From: Anaerotruncus sp. MC2020
GTDB lineage: Bacteria; Bacillota; Clostridia; Oscillospirales; Ruminococcaceae
Assembly (NCBI GenBank): GCA_000701945.1
Contig: KL370840.1
Span: 434,001 to 498,000 of the forward strand
Direction of reading: 5' to 3'
DNA length: 64,000 nt
Shown one piece after another: positions 27,197-37,492 of this stretch. The notes under the pieces are model-generated. The model searched no databases. It was given only the letters and a program-made list of their open reading frames with translations, and had not been told where the DNA came from. The position numbers and the translations under genes are program-made. Numbering within the stretch: the first letter of the stretch is position 1; each line of letters starts with the position of its first letter.

Positions 27197-27823
27197 TCAT
27201 ATAATGTTATTTTTAATCGCGAAAACAGCGAGCTGAGTGCGGTCCTTCAGCTTCAGCTTCTCGAGGAGACGCGATATACCGTTGCGGACCGTACCCTCCG
27301 CAAGAAACAGGCGCGAGGCAATCTCCTTGTTGTCACAGCCATCGCAGATAAGGCGGATGAAGTCTATCTCGCGCTCGGTGAGGTCGAAATTCTTCGGGTC
27401 CTGCGGGGCGGGAGCCGCCTCCTTTATCGAGCGGAAGATATTGTCGCAGAACACATTTATGCCGCCTGCAACAGCCTTTATGGAATTTATTATCTGGTCA
27501 TTGTCCATTTCCTTGAGGATATAGCCGTCCGCACCGCTCGCCATAGCCTTCTCGACGGTCTCCTTGTCGTCGAAGGTCGTCAGCACGAGCACCTTTACGC
27601 CCTCGAGCTTTTCCTTTATCTGACGCGTACCGTAGCCGCCGTCGAAGTCGGGCATACGCATATCCATGAGCACGACGTCGGGCTGAAGCCGCACCGCCAT
27701 CTCGAAGGCTTCCTTGCCGTTGCCTGCCTCTCCGACCACATTTATCGAGTCGTCCTGCACGAGTACAGCTTTTAGACCCGCGCGGAGTATCTGAACATCA
27801 TCTGCCAGTAAAACTTTAATCAT
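27197..27823 (-). CDS. NarL/LuxR-type response regulator, orphan
   Basis: A 208-residue two-domain regulator. The receiver domain (about 1-120) has the acidic pair in L-L-A-D-D, phospho-acceptor Asp in L-M-D-M-R-M-P, switch Thr in L-T-T-F-D-D and Lys in I-L-K-E. A LuxR-type helix-turn-helix lies at about 145-205. The start at 27823 (ATG, AAGGG site) is preferred over a GTG three codons earlier. No histidine kinase lies next to it. The fused ABC transporter upstream on the same strand is separated by a terminator, so any link is uncertain. Confidence 0.9.
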   Translation of the reverse strand: MIKVLLADDVQILRAGLKAVLVQDDSINVVGEAGNGKEAFEMAVRLQPDVVLMDMRMPDFDGGYGTRQIKEKLEGVKVLVLTTFDDKETVEKAMASGADGYILKEMDNDQIINSIKAVAGGINVFCDNIFRSIKEAAPAPQDPKNFDLTEREIDFIRLICDGCDNKEIASRLFLAEGTVRNGISRLLEKLKLKDRTQLAVFAIKNNII

Positions 27824-27922
27824 AGCTTTCACCCTTTTCTCGGTATCAACATTGCCGTGATACAGCTTTCATAAAAGCATTATACCATATTTTCGGACAG
27901 ACTTCAATAGTTTTACTTAAAT

Positions 27923-27955
27923 AAAAAAAAGATGTGCGGAGCAATTCCGCACATC
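27923..27955 (-). terminator. Terminator of the fused ABC transporter gene
   Basis: Minus strand: GATGTGCGGA pairs exactly with TCCGCACATC around a 5-base loop and is followed by eight T residues. It lies about 95 bases past the transporter stop. Confidence 0.88.
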
Positions 27956-28049
27956 CTGCAATTGTAAACTTTTTGTGAACATTTTTCGATAATCAACGGT
28001 TTCCCATTGATAATCGCCCTTTTTTCGCCCTATTATAGAGGGGCATATA

Positions 28050-31000
28050 TCACTCTGTCCTGAGAGCGACAACGGGGTCCTTCTTCGCGGCGCTTCTCGA
28101 GGGGATAATTCCCGAGATGAGCGTGAGCATAACGCTGATAGCAATGAGTATGACTGCCGCAGGTATCGGAAGGACAGCCTTGAGGTTCGTGATACCCGTC
28201 AGACCCTTTATTATAGCGTTTATCGGGAAGGTCGCGAGCCATGACACGATGACGCCGAGCAGTCCCGACGTGAAGCCTATGAGCATAGTCTCCGCGTTGA
28301 ACATATTGCTTACGTTGCGCTTTGACGCACCTATCGCGCGGAGGATACCTATCTCCTTCGTTCTCTCCTGAACGGAAATGAGCGTGATAACGCCTATCAT
28401 GATAGACGAAACGATGAGCGATATGCTGACGAAGGCGATGAGCACGTAGGTGATAGCGTTGATGATAGTAGTGATACTACTCATCATGAGACCGATATAG
28501 TCGGTATACTTTATCTGACCGAGCTCGTCCTTGCCCTCGTTGTAGTCCTTGATTGCGTCCTCGATGACGTCCTTTTTCTCGAAGGACTTGGAGTACAGGC
28601 TTATCATGGACGGGTCATCGAGGTCGATATAGCCCATTTTGCGGAGATTATCCTCGTATGTGCCGTTCGAGAACTCGACTATCTCATCGTAGAAGTAAGC
28701 CGCATCGGAAGCCTTCATCGACTTCATCATCTCGTCGAGACCCGCGAGCATCTGAGCGGGCTCCATAGTGCCGAGCTGACCCATGACCTGCTGAGCATAC
28801 TGAGCCTTGACCTGCTCCTGCACGCCCTGAGTATAGGCGGCGGTGAGGTCATCGTCGCTCATCTGAGAGAGGTAGCCGCGTATCTCGTCCTCTGCAACGC
28901 CCATCTGCTGTGTGAGCATCTGAATGAGACCCATTTCCATGTCAGCGCGCTTTACATCCTTCATAGCCTCGGCAGTCATCTTAGCGAGCTCGTCGGGCTT
29001 GGGAGTGCTCATGAGCTGAACATAGAGGGAGGTCTTGTCAGTATCGCCCTTGCCGTCAACATACGTGCGGAAGAGCTCCTGCTTTTCCTCGTCGGTGAGC
29101 GAACCTGCTGTGGGCTTGAAGGGAAGACCCGTAATGACGTCCTTTTCGGGAGTCTCGAGCTGAGCCTTGATAACGTCAGCCTCGCGGGAATTCTCGATGA
29201 TATAGCGTGTGAGGTCGCCTGTATATGCGATAGCACCCGTGAGCATAGCGGTTTTGGAGTCCTCGCTAGGACGGATTATACCGCTGACCTTGATGTCGAT
29301 ACCGTTGTCATAGAGGTATGTCATACCCGCCTCGGTATCGCGGAGGTCAGAGTAGGTATTGGTAGCCTTGTCGAACTTGAAGCAGTCGGAGTTGAGCACA
29401 ACGCGGTAGGAACGGCTGCAAATGTCCTCATAGCTCCACTGCTGCTGCTTGAACTCGATCTTGGTCGTACCGTCCATAGCGGCGGTCATTATCTGGTCTA
29501 TCTCGTCCTTTGTCTCGAGACCGAGAGCATAGAGAGCAACGTCATTGAGCTCGTTGTTCTTGTCGAGGACGAGTACAACCTCGTCGTAGCTGTTCGGCCA
29601 CGAGCCGTAAACGACGTCGTACTGCTTCTCGAGGAGGGGGCTGACCTTTTTGCCGTTGTCGCCCGCGAGCATTTCCTGCCAGAGCTTCATCTGCATATTA
29701 CCGCCCATCATGCCGCCCATCATTGAGTTTCCGTTCATGCTGGACATAGCGGACATATCAATGTTCATGCTCTTAGCCATGAGCTCAGTCATGAGCTTCT
29801 GCGCGTCGGAGATGATGATATCACCGTCGACATTTTTAGTGTAGACGAGCATATCGTAATCATAGGAATACTGCACACCGTTGAGCGCACTGTGGAGCTT
29901 GGAGTTCTCATCAGCGTCCTGCTCCTCGATGTATGCCTTGAAGGATTTCAGGTCATTCTCGGAGTTTTCCTTATCGTTGAAGGCATTGACTATCTCGTAT
30001 ATAGCAGAGCGCTTGTAGACAGCGTCCTTGTCGTGGTCGATATCGCCGCTGCCGAGCTTCATGAAGGTCTCCATGATAGCGGAGAGGTCGGTATTGGTGT
30101 GCTCTATAACGAGAGGATACGAGGATAGCGTCTCCTCCTGAATGGCGTCGATGTAATTCTGGAAGCCCTGCGATACCGCATAGATAAGGGCGATACCGAT
30201 GATACCGATGCTTCCCGCGAAGGACGTCAGCATAGTGCGTCCCTTCTTGGTGAAGAGGTTCTTCATCGAGAGACCGAGCGACGTCATGAACGACATAGAG
30301 GGCTTCTTCTTTTTGACGCCCGCTTCCTCGTCCTGAAGGGTCTTGTCGCGAACCTCCTCCATCTGTATCTCCTTCTCGGATAGAGGAGCGGAATCCTCCT
30401 GTATCACGCCGTCGAGCATACGCACGATACGTGTGGAGTACTTCTCGGCGAGCTCGGGGTTGTGCGTAACCATGATGACGAGTCTGTCCTTGGATATCTC
30501 CTTGAGGATATCCATTACCTGCTCGCTGGTCACGGTGTCAAGCGCACCCGTAGGCTCGTCAGCGAGGATAATATCGGGGTCGTTGACGATAGCACGCGCG
30601 ATAGCAACACGCTGCATCTGTCCGCCCGACATCTCCGACGGACGCTTGTTGAACTGATTGCCCAGTCCGACCTTCTCGAGCGCCTTCTTTGCGCGCTCAA
30701 CGCGCTCATTCTTGGACACGCCCGAGAGCGTCAGCGCGAGCTCTACGTTGCGGAGCACGGTCTGGTGCGGAATGAGGTTGTAGCTCTGGAAAACGAAGCC
30801 TATGGAGTGGTTGCGGTAGGCGTCCCAGTCGCGGTCCTTGTACTCCTTTGTGGAGCGTCCGTTGATGATGAGGTCACCCTCGGTGTACTGGTCGAGACCG
30901 CCGATGATATTGAGCATTGTGGTCTTGCCGCAGCCCGACGGACCGAGGATAGCCACGAATTCCGACTGTCTGAATTTAAGGTCGATACCCTTCAGCGCGT

Positions 31001-31055
31001 GAACAGTGTTCTCGCCCGCAAGGTAGTCCTTCTTTATGCCTTTGAGTTCGAGCAT
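28050..31055 (-). CDS. Fused ABC ATPase-permease (MacB/FtsX type)
   Basis: A 1001-residue single-chain exporter half. ATPase domain about 1-225: Walker A G-P-S-G-C-G-K-T (38-45), signature M-S-G-G-Q (142-146), Walker B I-L-A-D-E-P (163-168). A charged linker and the first membrane helix (about 275-297) follow, then a very large extracytoplasmic region of some 550 residues and three C-terminal helices with an FtsX domain (about 860-1000). The outside region contains a Met-rich stretch at about 430-457. Such proteins usually handle peptides, lipids or lipoproteins or act as mechanotransmitters. Substrate unknown. Confidence 0.87.
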   Translation of the reverse strand: MLELKGIKKDYLAGENTVHALKGIDLKFRQSEFVAILGPSGCGKTTMLNIIGGLDQYTEGDLIINGRSTKEYKDRDWDAYRNHSIGFVFQSYNLIPHQTVLRNVELALTLSGVSKNERVERAKKALEKVGLGNQFNKRPSEMSGGQMQRVAIARAIVNDPDIILADEPTGALDTVTSEQVMDILKEISKDRLVIMVTHNPELAEKYSTRIVRMLDGVIQEDSAPLSEKEIQMEEVRDKTLQDEEAGVKKKKPSMSFMTSLGLSMKNLFTKKGRTMLTSFAGSIGIIGIALIYAVSQGFQNYIDAIQEETLSSYPLVIEHTNTDLSAIMETFMKLGSGDIDHDKDAVYKRSAIYEIVNAFNDKENSENDLKSFKAYIEEQDADENSKLHSALNGVQYSYDYDMLVYTKNVDGDIIISDAQKLMTELMAKSMNIDMSAMSSMNGNSMMGGMMGGNMQMKLWQEMLAGDNGKKVSPLLEKQYDVVYGSWPNSYDEVVLVLDKNNELNDVALYALGLETKDEIDQIMTAAMDGTTKIEFKQQQWSYEDICSRSYRVVLNSDCFKFDKATNTYSDLRDTEAGMTYLYDNGIDIKVSGIIRPSEDSKTAMLTGAIAYTGDLTRYIIENSREADVIKAQLETPEKDVITGLPFKPTAGSLTDEEKQELFRTYVDGKGDTDKTSLYVQLMSTPKPDELAKMTAEAMKDVKRADMEMGLIQMLTQQMGVAEDEIRGYLSQMSDDDLTAAYTQGVQEQVKAQYAQQVMGQLGTMEPAQMLAGLDEMMKSMKASDAAYFYDEIVEFSNGTYEDNLRKMGYIDLDDPSMISLYSKSFEKKDVIEDAIKDYNEGKDELGQIKYTDYIGLMMSSITTIINAITYVLIAFVSISLIVSSIMIGVITLISVQERTKEIGILRAIGASKRNVSNMFNAETMLIGFTSGLLGVIVSWLATFPINAIIKGLTGITNLKAVLPIPAAVILIAISVMLTLISGIIPSRSAAKKDPVVALRTE

Positions 31056-31180
31056 AATATCCCTCCTGTATTAGTTTACTCTGTCATTATATTCCCGCAA
31101 TCTCAAATGTACCTCAACCGCTTTCGGTGGGAAGCAATAGATAAGCTAAAGGCTCAAAAACAAGTTATCACCAAAAGGTG

Positions 31181-31209
31181 TTTACATTAAAAATTGTTTA
31201 TGCTATAAT
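31181..31209 (+). promoter_or_regulatory. Sigma-A promoter of the TrmH-type methylase gene
   Basis: TTTACA (31181-31186), 17-base spacer, TATAAT (31204-31209), about 30 bases before the start at 31240. Confidence 0.8.
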
Positions 31210-31239
31210 TGATTCAATACCGCAGAAAAAGGTGATATT

Positions 31240-32055
31240 ATGGCTGAAATAATTGAATTTACCGATATAAACGCTCCCGAGCTGGCGATGTACCGTCCCA
31301 TGCGCGAGGGTCAGCTTCTGCACTTCTGCGAGCCCGAGGCGGGAGTATTCCTCGCGGAGAGTCCGAAGGTCATAGAGCGTGCCCTGCGCGGAGGCTATGA
31401 GCCGCTCTCAATACTCTGTGAGCGCCGCGACATCACAGGCGAGGCGGCGGATGTCATCGCGCGTGCGGGAGTCCCCGCTTACACCGCCGACAGCGACCTC
31501 ATCACCGAGCTGACAGGCTTCAGGCTCATACGCGGAGCTATCTGCGCGATGAGGAGGCGTCCCCTGCCCGCTCCCGATGAGCTGTGCCGCGGAGCACGCC
31601 GCATAGCCGTCCTCGAGAACGTCGTCAACCCGACCAATGTCGGCGCGATATTCCGCTCGGCGGCGGCTCTCGGGATAGAAGCCGTACTGCTGACGGACAC
31701 CTGCTCCGACCCACTGTATCGGCGCTCCTCGCGCGTGAGCATGGGCACGGTATTTCAGGTGCCGTGGACGTACATGAGCGGCGCTCTCACCGACATGAAG
31801 CTCCTGCACGGAATGGGCTTCAAGACGGCGGCAATGGCTCTGGTCAAGGACAGCGTCGACATCGACGACAAGCGGCTGAACTCCGAGGAGCGGCTCGCGG
31901 TCATACTCGGTGCGGAGGGCGACGGGCTGTCCGAGCAGACGATAGCCGCCTCCGACTACACGATATGCATACCGATGTCGAACGAGGTCGACTCGCTGAA
32001 CGTTGCGGCGGCGTCTGCTGTCGCGTTCTGGCAGCTCGGCAAAAAACGTATATAG
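31240..32055 (+). CDS. RNA 2'-O-methyltransferase, SpoU/TrmH family
   Basis: A 271-residue SPOUT methyltransferase with an N-terminal substrate-binding domain (about 1-110). The three SAM-knot motifs are N-V-V-N-P-T-N-V-G-A-I-F-R-S-A, I-L-G-A-E-G-D-G-L-S and I-P-M-S-N-E-V-D-S-L-N-V-A-A-A. It methylates a ribose in rRNA or tRNA, and the exact site cannot be told. Own promoter, stand-alone gene upstream of uvrB. Confidence 0.9.
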   Translation: MAEIIEFTDINAPELAMYRPMREGQLLHFCEPEAGVFLAESPKVIERALRGGYEPLSILCERRDITGEAADVIARAGVPAYTADSDLITELTGFRLIRGAICAMRRRPLPAPDELCRGARRIAVLENVVNPTNVGAIFRSAAALGIEAVLLTDTCSDPLYRRSSRVSMGTVFQVPWTYMSGALTDMKLLHGMGFKTAAMALVKDSVDIDDKRLNSEERLAVILGAEGDGLSEQTIAASDYTICIPMSNEVDSLNVAAASAVAFWQLGKKRI

Positions 32056-32099
32056 AGGACGGCGTCCCGCACTTTTTCTTACAAAAAGAAAATTCGTTC

Positions 32100-32128
32100 T
32101 TGCTATTTTGAAGCAGATGTGGTATAAT
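32100..32128 (+). promoter_or_regulatory. Sigma-A promoter of uvrB
   Basis: TTGCTA (32100-32105), 17-base spacer, TATAAT (32123-32128). No LexA-type box (GAAC-N4-GTTC) is visible nearby, which is unusual for uvrB in Firmicutes. Confidence 0.8.
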
Positions 32129-32161
32129 ATAATGTAACATCATCGCACCACGGAGGTAATC

Positions 32162-34123
32162 ATGGACCACTTCGTTCTCCACTCGGACTATGCGCCCGCT
32201 GGCGACCAGCCGCAGGCTATAGATAAGCTCGTACAAGGCGTGACATCGGGCAAAAAGGAGCAGATACTGCTCGGAGTTACGGGCTCGGGCAAGACCTTCA
32301 CAATGGCAAACGTGATAGCCCGCGTGAACAAGCCCACACTCGTCCTCGCCCACAATAAGATACTCGCGGCACAGCTCTGCTCGGAGTTTCGCGAATTCTT
32401 CCCTGAAAATGCGGTCGAGTACTTCGTCTCCTACTACGACTACTACCAGCCCGAGGCGTATGTCCCCTCGACTGACAGCTACATCGAGAAGGACTCCTCG
32501 ATAAACGACGAGATAGACAAGCTCCGCCACTCCGCGACAACTGCCCTCGCCGAGCGCAGTGACGTCATCATCGTGGCGAGCGTGTCATGCATATACTCCC
32601 TCGGAAGCCCCGACGAATACCGCTCCATGTGCGTGTCGATACGTCAGGGAGCAGAAAAGCCCCGTGACGAGCTCATCTCCGAGCTTGTCCGCATACGCTA
32701 CGAGCGCAACGACATCGCCTTCGAGCGAAACAAGTTCCGTGTACGCGGTGACGTGGTCGAGATATTCCCCGCGAGGTCAAGCGATACAGCGGTCCGCGTG
32801 GAGTACTTCGGCGACGAGATAGACCGTATCTCCGAGATAAACGTCGTCACGGGAGAAGTAAAGGCGACTGTCAGCCATGTGGCTATTTTTCCCGCTTCGC
32901 ACTACGTCGTAGGCGACGACAAGCTCGAAAATGCTCTCAAGGAGATTGACCGCGAGCTTGCCGAACGTATCGACTACTTCCAGAAGAACAACAAGCTCAT
33001 CGAGGCTCAGCGCATCGAACAGCGCACCCACTACGACATGGAGATGATTCGCGAGGTCGGCTACTGCTCGGGCGTCGAGAACTATTCGCGCGTGCTCGCG
33101 GGACGTCCCGCGGGGAGCACTCCGCTCACGCTCATGGACCACTTCCCCGAGGACTTCCTCCTTATCGTCGACGAGAGCCACGTCACGCTCCCGCAGGTGC
33201 GTGCCATGTACGCAGGTGACCGCGCGAGAAAAACTACACTTGTGGACTACGGCTTCCGTCTGCCGAGCGCTATGGACAACCGCCCGCTCAACTTCGACGA
33301 GTTCAACGCGCACATTCATCAGGCTATCTATGTCAGCGCGACCCCTGGTCAGATAGAGCGCGAAAAGACGGACATCATCGTTGAACAGCTCATTCGTCCG
33401 ACGGGACTTGTCGACCCCGAGATAATCGTCAAACCCACGCAGGGACAGGTCGACGACCTGCTGTCCGAGATAAACGAGCGCGTACAGCGTCACGAGCGCG
33501 TCCTCGTCACGACGCTGACCAAGAAGATGGCGGAGGACCTCACCACCTACTATGAGGGGCTCGGCGTGAAGGTGCGCTATCTGCACCACGACATCGACAC
33601 GATAGAGCGCATGGAGATAATCAAGGACCTGCGAAGCGGCGTATTCGACGTCCTCGTGGGAATCAACCTCCTGCGTGAGGGACTCGATATACCAGAGGTC
33701 AGCCTCATCGCTATCCTCGACGCCGACAAGGAGGGCTTCCTGCGAAGCGAGACCTCGCTGATACAGACTATCGGACGCGCCGCGCGTAACGCGTCGGGAC
33801 AGGTCATAATGTACGCGGACACGGTTACAGGCTCAATGGAGCGCGCTATCACGGAGACAGAGCGCCGCCGTGCCGTGCAGACCAAGTTCAACGAGGAGCA
33901 CGGAATAGTCCCCAAGACGATAATCAAGGACGTCCGCGACGTGCTGGAGATAACCTCGAAGCCGAAGCTCGAAAAGCGGCTCAACAAGAAGAAGCTGTCG
34001 GGCTCGGAGAAGCAGCAGCTCATAGACAAGCTCACCGCGGAGATGAAGAACGCCGCAAAGCTGCTCGAATTCGAGCACGCCGCCTACCTCCGCGACAAGA
34101 TAAAAGAGCTTCAGGGCGAATAA
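32162..34123 (+). CDS. uvrB: Excinuclease ABC subunit B
   Basis: A 653-residue nucleotide-excision-repair helicase-like protein of normal length. Walker A G-V-T-G-S-G-K-T, the damage-verifying beta-hairpin region [14 protein letters not shown] and the C-terminal UVR motif (about 620-650) are all present. It loads at lesions with UvrA and recruits UvrC. uvrA follows 87 bases later. Confidence 0.98.
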   Translation: MDHFVLHSDYAPAGDQPQAIDKLVQGVTSGKKEQILLGVTGSGKTFTMANVIARVNKPTLVLAHNKILAAQLCSEFREFFPENAVEYFVSYYDYYQPEAYVPSTDSYIEKDSSINDEIDKLRHSATTALAERSDVIIVASVSCIYSLGSPDEYRSMCVSIRQGAEKPRDELISELVRIRYERNDIAFERNKFRVRGDVVEIFPARSSDTAVRVEYFGDEIDRISEINVVTGEVKATVSHVAIFPASHYVVGDDKLENALKEIDRELAERIDYFQKNNKLIEAQRIEQRTHYDMEMIREVGYCSGVENYSRVLAGRPAGSTPLTLMDHFPEDFLLIVDESHVTLPQVRAMYAGDRARKTTLVDYGFRLPSAMDNRPLNFDEFNAHIHQAIYVSATPGQIEREKTDIIVEQLIRPTGLVDPEIIVKPTQGQVDDLLSEINERVQRHERVLVTTLTKKMAEDLTTYYEGLGVKVRYLHHDIDTIERMEIIKDLRSGVFDVLVGINLLREGLDIPEVSLIAILDADKEGFLRSETSLIQTIGRAARNASGQVIMYADTVTGSMERAITETERRRAVQTKFNEEHGIVPKTIIKDVRDVLEITSKPKLEKRLNKKKLSGSEKQQLIDKLTAEMKNAAKLLEFEHAAYLRDKIKELQGE

Positions 34124-34170
34124 ATGACCTGATACGGCTCGCACCTTCCTCTAATCACATCGGTTTATTT

Positions 34171-34195
34171 CGGGCGCACTGAATGCGCCCCTACA
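34171..34195. repeat. Short GC-rich hairpin between uvrB and uvrA (REP-like)
   Basis: GGGCGCA and TGCGCCC with a 5-base loop, followed by CTACA. No T tract follows, so it is not a terminator. The form resembles short dispersed palindromes found between genes in gut Firmicutes. No second copy is in the window. Confidence 0.4.
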
Positions 34196-34210
34196 TTTCA
34201 AGGAGCAAAT

Positions 34211-37036
34211 ATGATAGATAAAATTATAATCAAGGGCGCACGCGCCAACAACCTCAAAAATATAGACCTCGAGCTCCCGCGCGACAGGCTCATCGTCATG
34301 ACTGGACTGTCGGGTTCGGGCAAGTCCTCGCTCGCGTTCGATACCATATACGCGGACGGTCAGCGCCGCTACGTCGAGAGCCTGTCCTCCTATGCGAGAA
34401 TGTTCCTCGGACAAATGGAAAAGCCCGATGTGGACAGCATCGAGGGACTTTCGCCAGCCATCTCCATCGACCAGAAGACCACCTCCAAGAACCCGCGCTC
34501 TACCGTGGGTACTGTCACCGAGATATACGACTACCTCCGTCTGCTCTACGCGAGGATAGGCATACCGCACTGCCCTATCTGCGGACGCGAGATATCACAG
34601 CAGAGCATCGACCAGATAGTCGACACGATTATGGAGCTCCCCAAGGGTACGAAGCTCCAGCTCCTCGCGCCCATTGTCCGCAACAGGAAGGGGCAGTACG
34701 CGAAGGAGCTCGATTCTGCGAGAAGGTCGGGATTTGTACGCGTGCGCGTGGACGGGATAATGTACGAGCTCACCGAGGAGATAAAGCTCGACAAGAACAA
34801 GAAGCACAACATCGAAATTGTCGTCGACCGTATCGTCATCAAGGAGGGTATCGAGTCGCGTATCACCGACAGCCTCGAGACCGTGTTCAGGCTTACTGAT
34901 GGGCTTGCCCTCGTGGACATCATAGACGGCGAGGAGATGCTCTTTTCGCAGAATTACGCCTGTCCCGAGCACAACATCAGCATCGGAGAGCTCGAGCCCG
35001 TCATGTTCTCGTTCAACAACCCCGTCGGAGCGTGTCCGAAGTGTACGGGATTGGGTATGTTCCGCCACATCGACCCCGACCTCATCGTCCCGAACAGGGA
35101 TTTCACCATTGAGGGCGGAGCTATCAAGGCGAGCGGCTGGAACAGCCTCGACGAGACGTCGATATCGCTCATGTACTACCGCGCTATCTCCGAGAAGTAT
35201 GGCGTGCCGCTCGATGTGCCCGTCAGGGAGCTGACCGACGAACAGCTCGGCTACTTCCTCTACGGTACGGGCGACGAAAAGCTCGAACTGAAGCGCCCTG
35301 CGTCCCTCGGAGGCGGCACCTACTCAACACCGTTCGAGGGCGTCATAAACAACCTCGAACGCCGCTACCGCGAGACGAACAGCGACTACTCCCGCAACGA
35401 CATCGAGGAGTGCATGAGCGAGGTCGAGTGCCCTGTCTGCAAGGGGCGCAGGCTCCGCGACGAATACCTCGCAGTCACCGTCGGAGGCAGAAATATAAGC
35501 GAGGTCACTGACCTCTCCGTCAAGAACGGGCTCGATTTCTTCGATAACCTCAAGCTCACCGAGCACGAGGGCTTCATCGGCGAGCGCATAATCAAGGAGA
35601 TAAAGGAGCGCCTCGGCTTCCTCAAGAGCGTTGGTCTCGAATACCTCACGCTGTCGCGCGCCGCTGGGACTCTCTCAGGCGGCGAGAGCCAGCGCATCCG
35701 CCTCGCCACGCAGATAGGCTCCTCGCTCGTGGGAGTGCTCTATATCCTCGACGAGCCGAGCATAGGCCTGCACCAGCGCGACAACGACAAGCTCATCGCC
35801 ACGCTGAAACGTCTTCGCGACCTCGGAAACACGCTGATAGTGGTCGAGCACGACGACGACACCATGCTCGCCGCCGACTACATCGTGGATATCGGTCCCG
35901 GTGCGGGCGTAAACGGCGGAAACGTCGTATTCGCGGGAACTGTGGACAAACTCCTGAAATGTAAGGCTTCGATCACGGGTCAGTATCTCAGCGGTAAAAA
36001 GCGCATTCCGCTCCCCGACAAGCGACGCGAGGGCAACGGCAAATTCCTGACTGTTCACGGTGCGACCGAGCACAACCTCAAAAACATCGACGTCACGATA
36101 CCGCTCGGCAAGCTCATCTGCGTGACAGGCGTGTCGGGAAGCGGCAAATCCAGTCTCGTCAACGAGGTCATATACAAGCACCTCGCCGCCAAGCTCAACC
36201 GCGCGAGGATACGTGCGGGAAGCTTCGCCTCCATGGACGGCATAGATGAGCTCGACAAGGTCATCTGCATCGACCAGTCGCCGATAGGACGCACTCCGCG
36301 CTCCAATCCAGCGACGTATACGGGCGTGTTCAACGATATCCGCGACCTCTTCGCTCAGACTCCCGACGCCAAAGCTCACGGCTATGCGGCGGGACGCTTC
36401 AGCTTCAATGTCAGGGGCGGACGCTGTGAGGCGTGCGAGGGCGACGGCATCATCAAGATTGAAATGCACTTCCTGCCCGATATTTACGTGCCGTGCGAGG
36501 TCTGCAAGGGCAAGCGCTACAACCGCGAGACCCTCGAGGTACACTACAAAGGCAAGTCGATTTACGAAGTGCTCGAGATGACCGTCGACGAGGCTGTCGA
36601 GTTCTTCGAGCATATCCCCAAGATAGCGCGGAAGCTCCGTACCTTGCAGGACGTCGGGCTCGGATATATCAGGCTCGGACAGTCCGCGACAACGCTCTCG
36701 GGCGGCGAGGCTCAGCGCGTGAAGCTCTCGACGGAGCTCTCCAAGCGCGCTACGGGTCGCACTATCTATATCCTCGACGAGCCGACCACGGGTCTGCACA
36801 CCGCTGACGTCCACAGGCTCATCGACGTATTGCAGGAGCTAACAAATCAGGGCAACACCGTCCTCGTCATCGAGCACAACCTCAACGTGATAAAGGTCGC
36901 CGACCACATCATCGACCTCGGTCCCGAGGGCGGCGACGGCGGAGGCACGATAGTTGCCGAGGGTACCCCCGAAGAGGTCGCAAAGTGCAAAAAATCCTAT
37001 ACAGGACAATATCTGAAAAAATACCTCTCACATTAA
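34211..37036 (+). CDS. uvrA: Excinuclease ABC subunit A
   Basis: A 941-residue damage sensor (family about 940). Two ABC modules each have a Walker A (G-L-S-G-S-G-K-S-S and G-V-S-G-S-G-K-S-S) and an L-S-G-G-E signature. Zinc fingers are visible, including the C-E-A-C ... C-E-V-C set near residues 738-763 that contacts DNA. It starts nucleotide excision repair together with UvrB. Signature and zinc residues are intact. Confidence 0.98.
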   Translation: MIDKIIIKGARANNLKNIDLELPRDRLIVMTGLSGSGKSSLAFDTIYADGQRRYVESLSSYARMFLGQMEKPDVDSIEGLSPAISIDQKTTSKNPRSTVGTVTEIYDYLRLLYARIGIPHCPICGREISQQSIDQIVDTIMELPKGTKLQLLAPIVRNRKGQYAKELDSARRSGFVRVRVDGIMYELTEEIKLDKNKKHNIEIVVDRIVIKEGIESRITDSLETVFRLTDGLALVDIIDGEEMLFSQNYACPEHNISIGELEPVMFSFNNPVGACPKCTGLGMFRHIDPDLIVPNRDFTIEGGAIKASGWNSLDETSISLMYYRAISEKYGVPLDVPVRELTDEQLGYFLYGTGDEKLELKRPASLGGGTYSTPFEGVINNLERRYRETNSDYSRNDIEECMSEVECPVCKGRRLRDEYLAVTVGGRNISEVTDLSVKNGLDFFDNLKLTEHEGFIGERIIKEIKERLGFLKSVGLEYLTLSRAAGTLSGGESQRIRLATQIGSSLVGVLYILDEPSIGLHQRDNDKLIATLKRLRDLGNTLIVVEHDDDTMLAADYIVDIGPGAGVNGGNVVFAGTVDKLLKCKASITGQYLSGKKRIPLPDKRREGNGKFLTVHGATEHNLKNIDVTIPLGKLICVTGVSGSGKSSLVNEVIYKHLAAKLNRARIRAGSFASMDGIDELDKVICIDQSPIGRTPRSNPATYTGVFNDIRDLFAQTPDAKAHGYAAGRFSFNVRGGRCEACEGDGIIKIEMHFLPDIYVPCEVCKGKRYNRETLEVHYKGKSIYEVLEMTVDEAVEFFEHIPKIARKLRTLQDVGLGYIRLGQSATTLSGGEAQRVKLSTELSKRATGRTIYILDEPTTGLHTADVHRLIDVLQELTNQGNTVLVIEHNLNVIKVADHIIDLGPEGGDGGGTIVAEGTPEEVAKCKKSYTGQYLKKYLSH

Positions 37037-37045
37037 CAAAAACTG

Positions 37046-37074
37046 TTGACTTTCAACTATGTCGGTGCTATAAT
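37046..37074 (+). promoter_or_regulatory. Consensus promoter of the YGPP / radical SAM operon
   Basis: TTGACT (37046-37051), 17-base spacer, TATAAT (37069-37074), starting 10 bases after the uvrA stop. It gives the three-gene unit its own transcription, independent of uvrA. Confidence 0.88.
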
Positions 37075-37109
37075 AGCTATAAGTATATTTCTTTAAACGG
37101 GATGATTAT

Positions 37110-37472
37110 ATGAAGCATACCAAGAAAACTGCATTGACTGCCGCTATGCTGACGGCTGCGATGTCCATGACAGCTGGCATCACGCTGACCTCGTGCTACC
37201 CGCAGATAGTCTACGGTCCGCCCGAGTCGTATGAGACTCCGACAAATCCGTCCGAGCCTGCGCCGTCTGCCTACGAGCCCTCAACTGAGGAGATACAGGA
37301 CGTTTACGGTCCGCCGCCCGTCGAGGAAGAGGACACGTCTGCCGCTGTAACTGAGGTAGATGTGCTTCCCGAGGAGACGACCACCGTCACGACCGAGGAC
37401 AGCACCGATACCACGACTAAGCCCGTCGATATGCAGCTTGTGTATGGTCCGCCAAACGCATTCGGAAACTGA
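37110..37472 (+). CDS. Small lipoprotein with three YGPP motifs, putative radical SAM substrate
   Basis: A 120-residue protein that I do not recognise from any named family. A signal peptide ends in the lipobox L-T-S-C (Cys29), so it should be anchored outside the membrane. The rest is disordered, rich in Pro, Glu and Thr. It holds three Y-G-P-P motifs at residues 35, 66 and 112, each after a Val (V-Y-G-P-P). Two of them have an aromatic six residues after the Tyr (Y-G-P-P-E-S-Y, Y-G-P-P-N-A-F). The last motif lies at the extreme C-terminus. The next gene encodes a longer protein with the same motif, and then a radical SAM protein follows. Role as a modification substrate is inferred. Confidence 0.75.
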   Translation: MKHTKKTALTAAMLTAAMSMTAGITLTSCYPQIVYGPPESYETPTNPSEPAPSAYEPSTEEIQDVYGPPPVEEEDTSAAVTEVDVLPEETTTVTTEDSTDTTTKPVDMQLVYGPPNAFGN

Positions 37473-37492
37473 TACGAAAGGAGCCCGACACA

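Noticed and set aside
32056..32161. SOS (LexA) box upstream of uvrB
   Set aside because: Looked for GAAC-N4-GTTC type palindromes; only an isolated GTTC is present.
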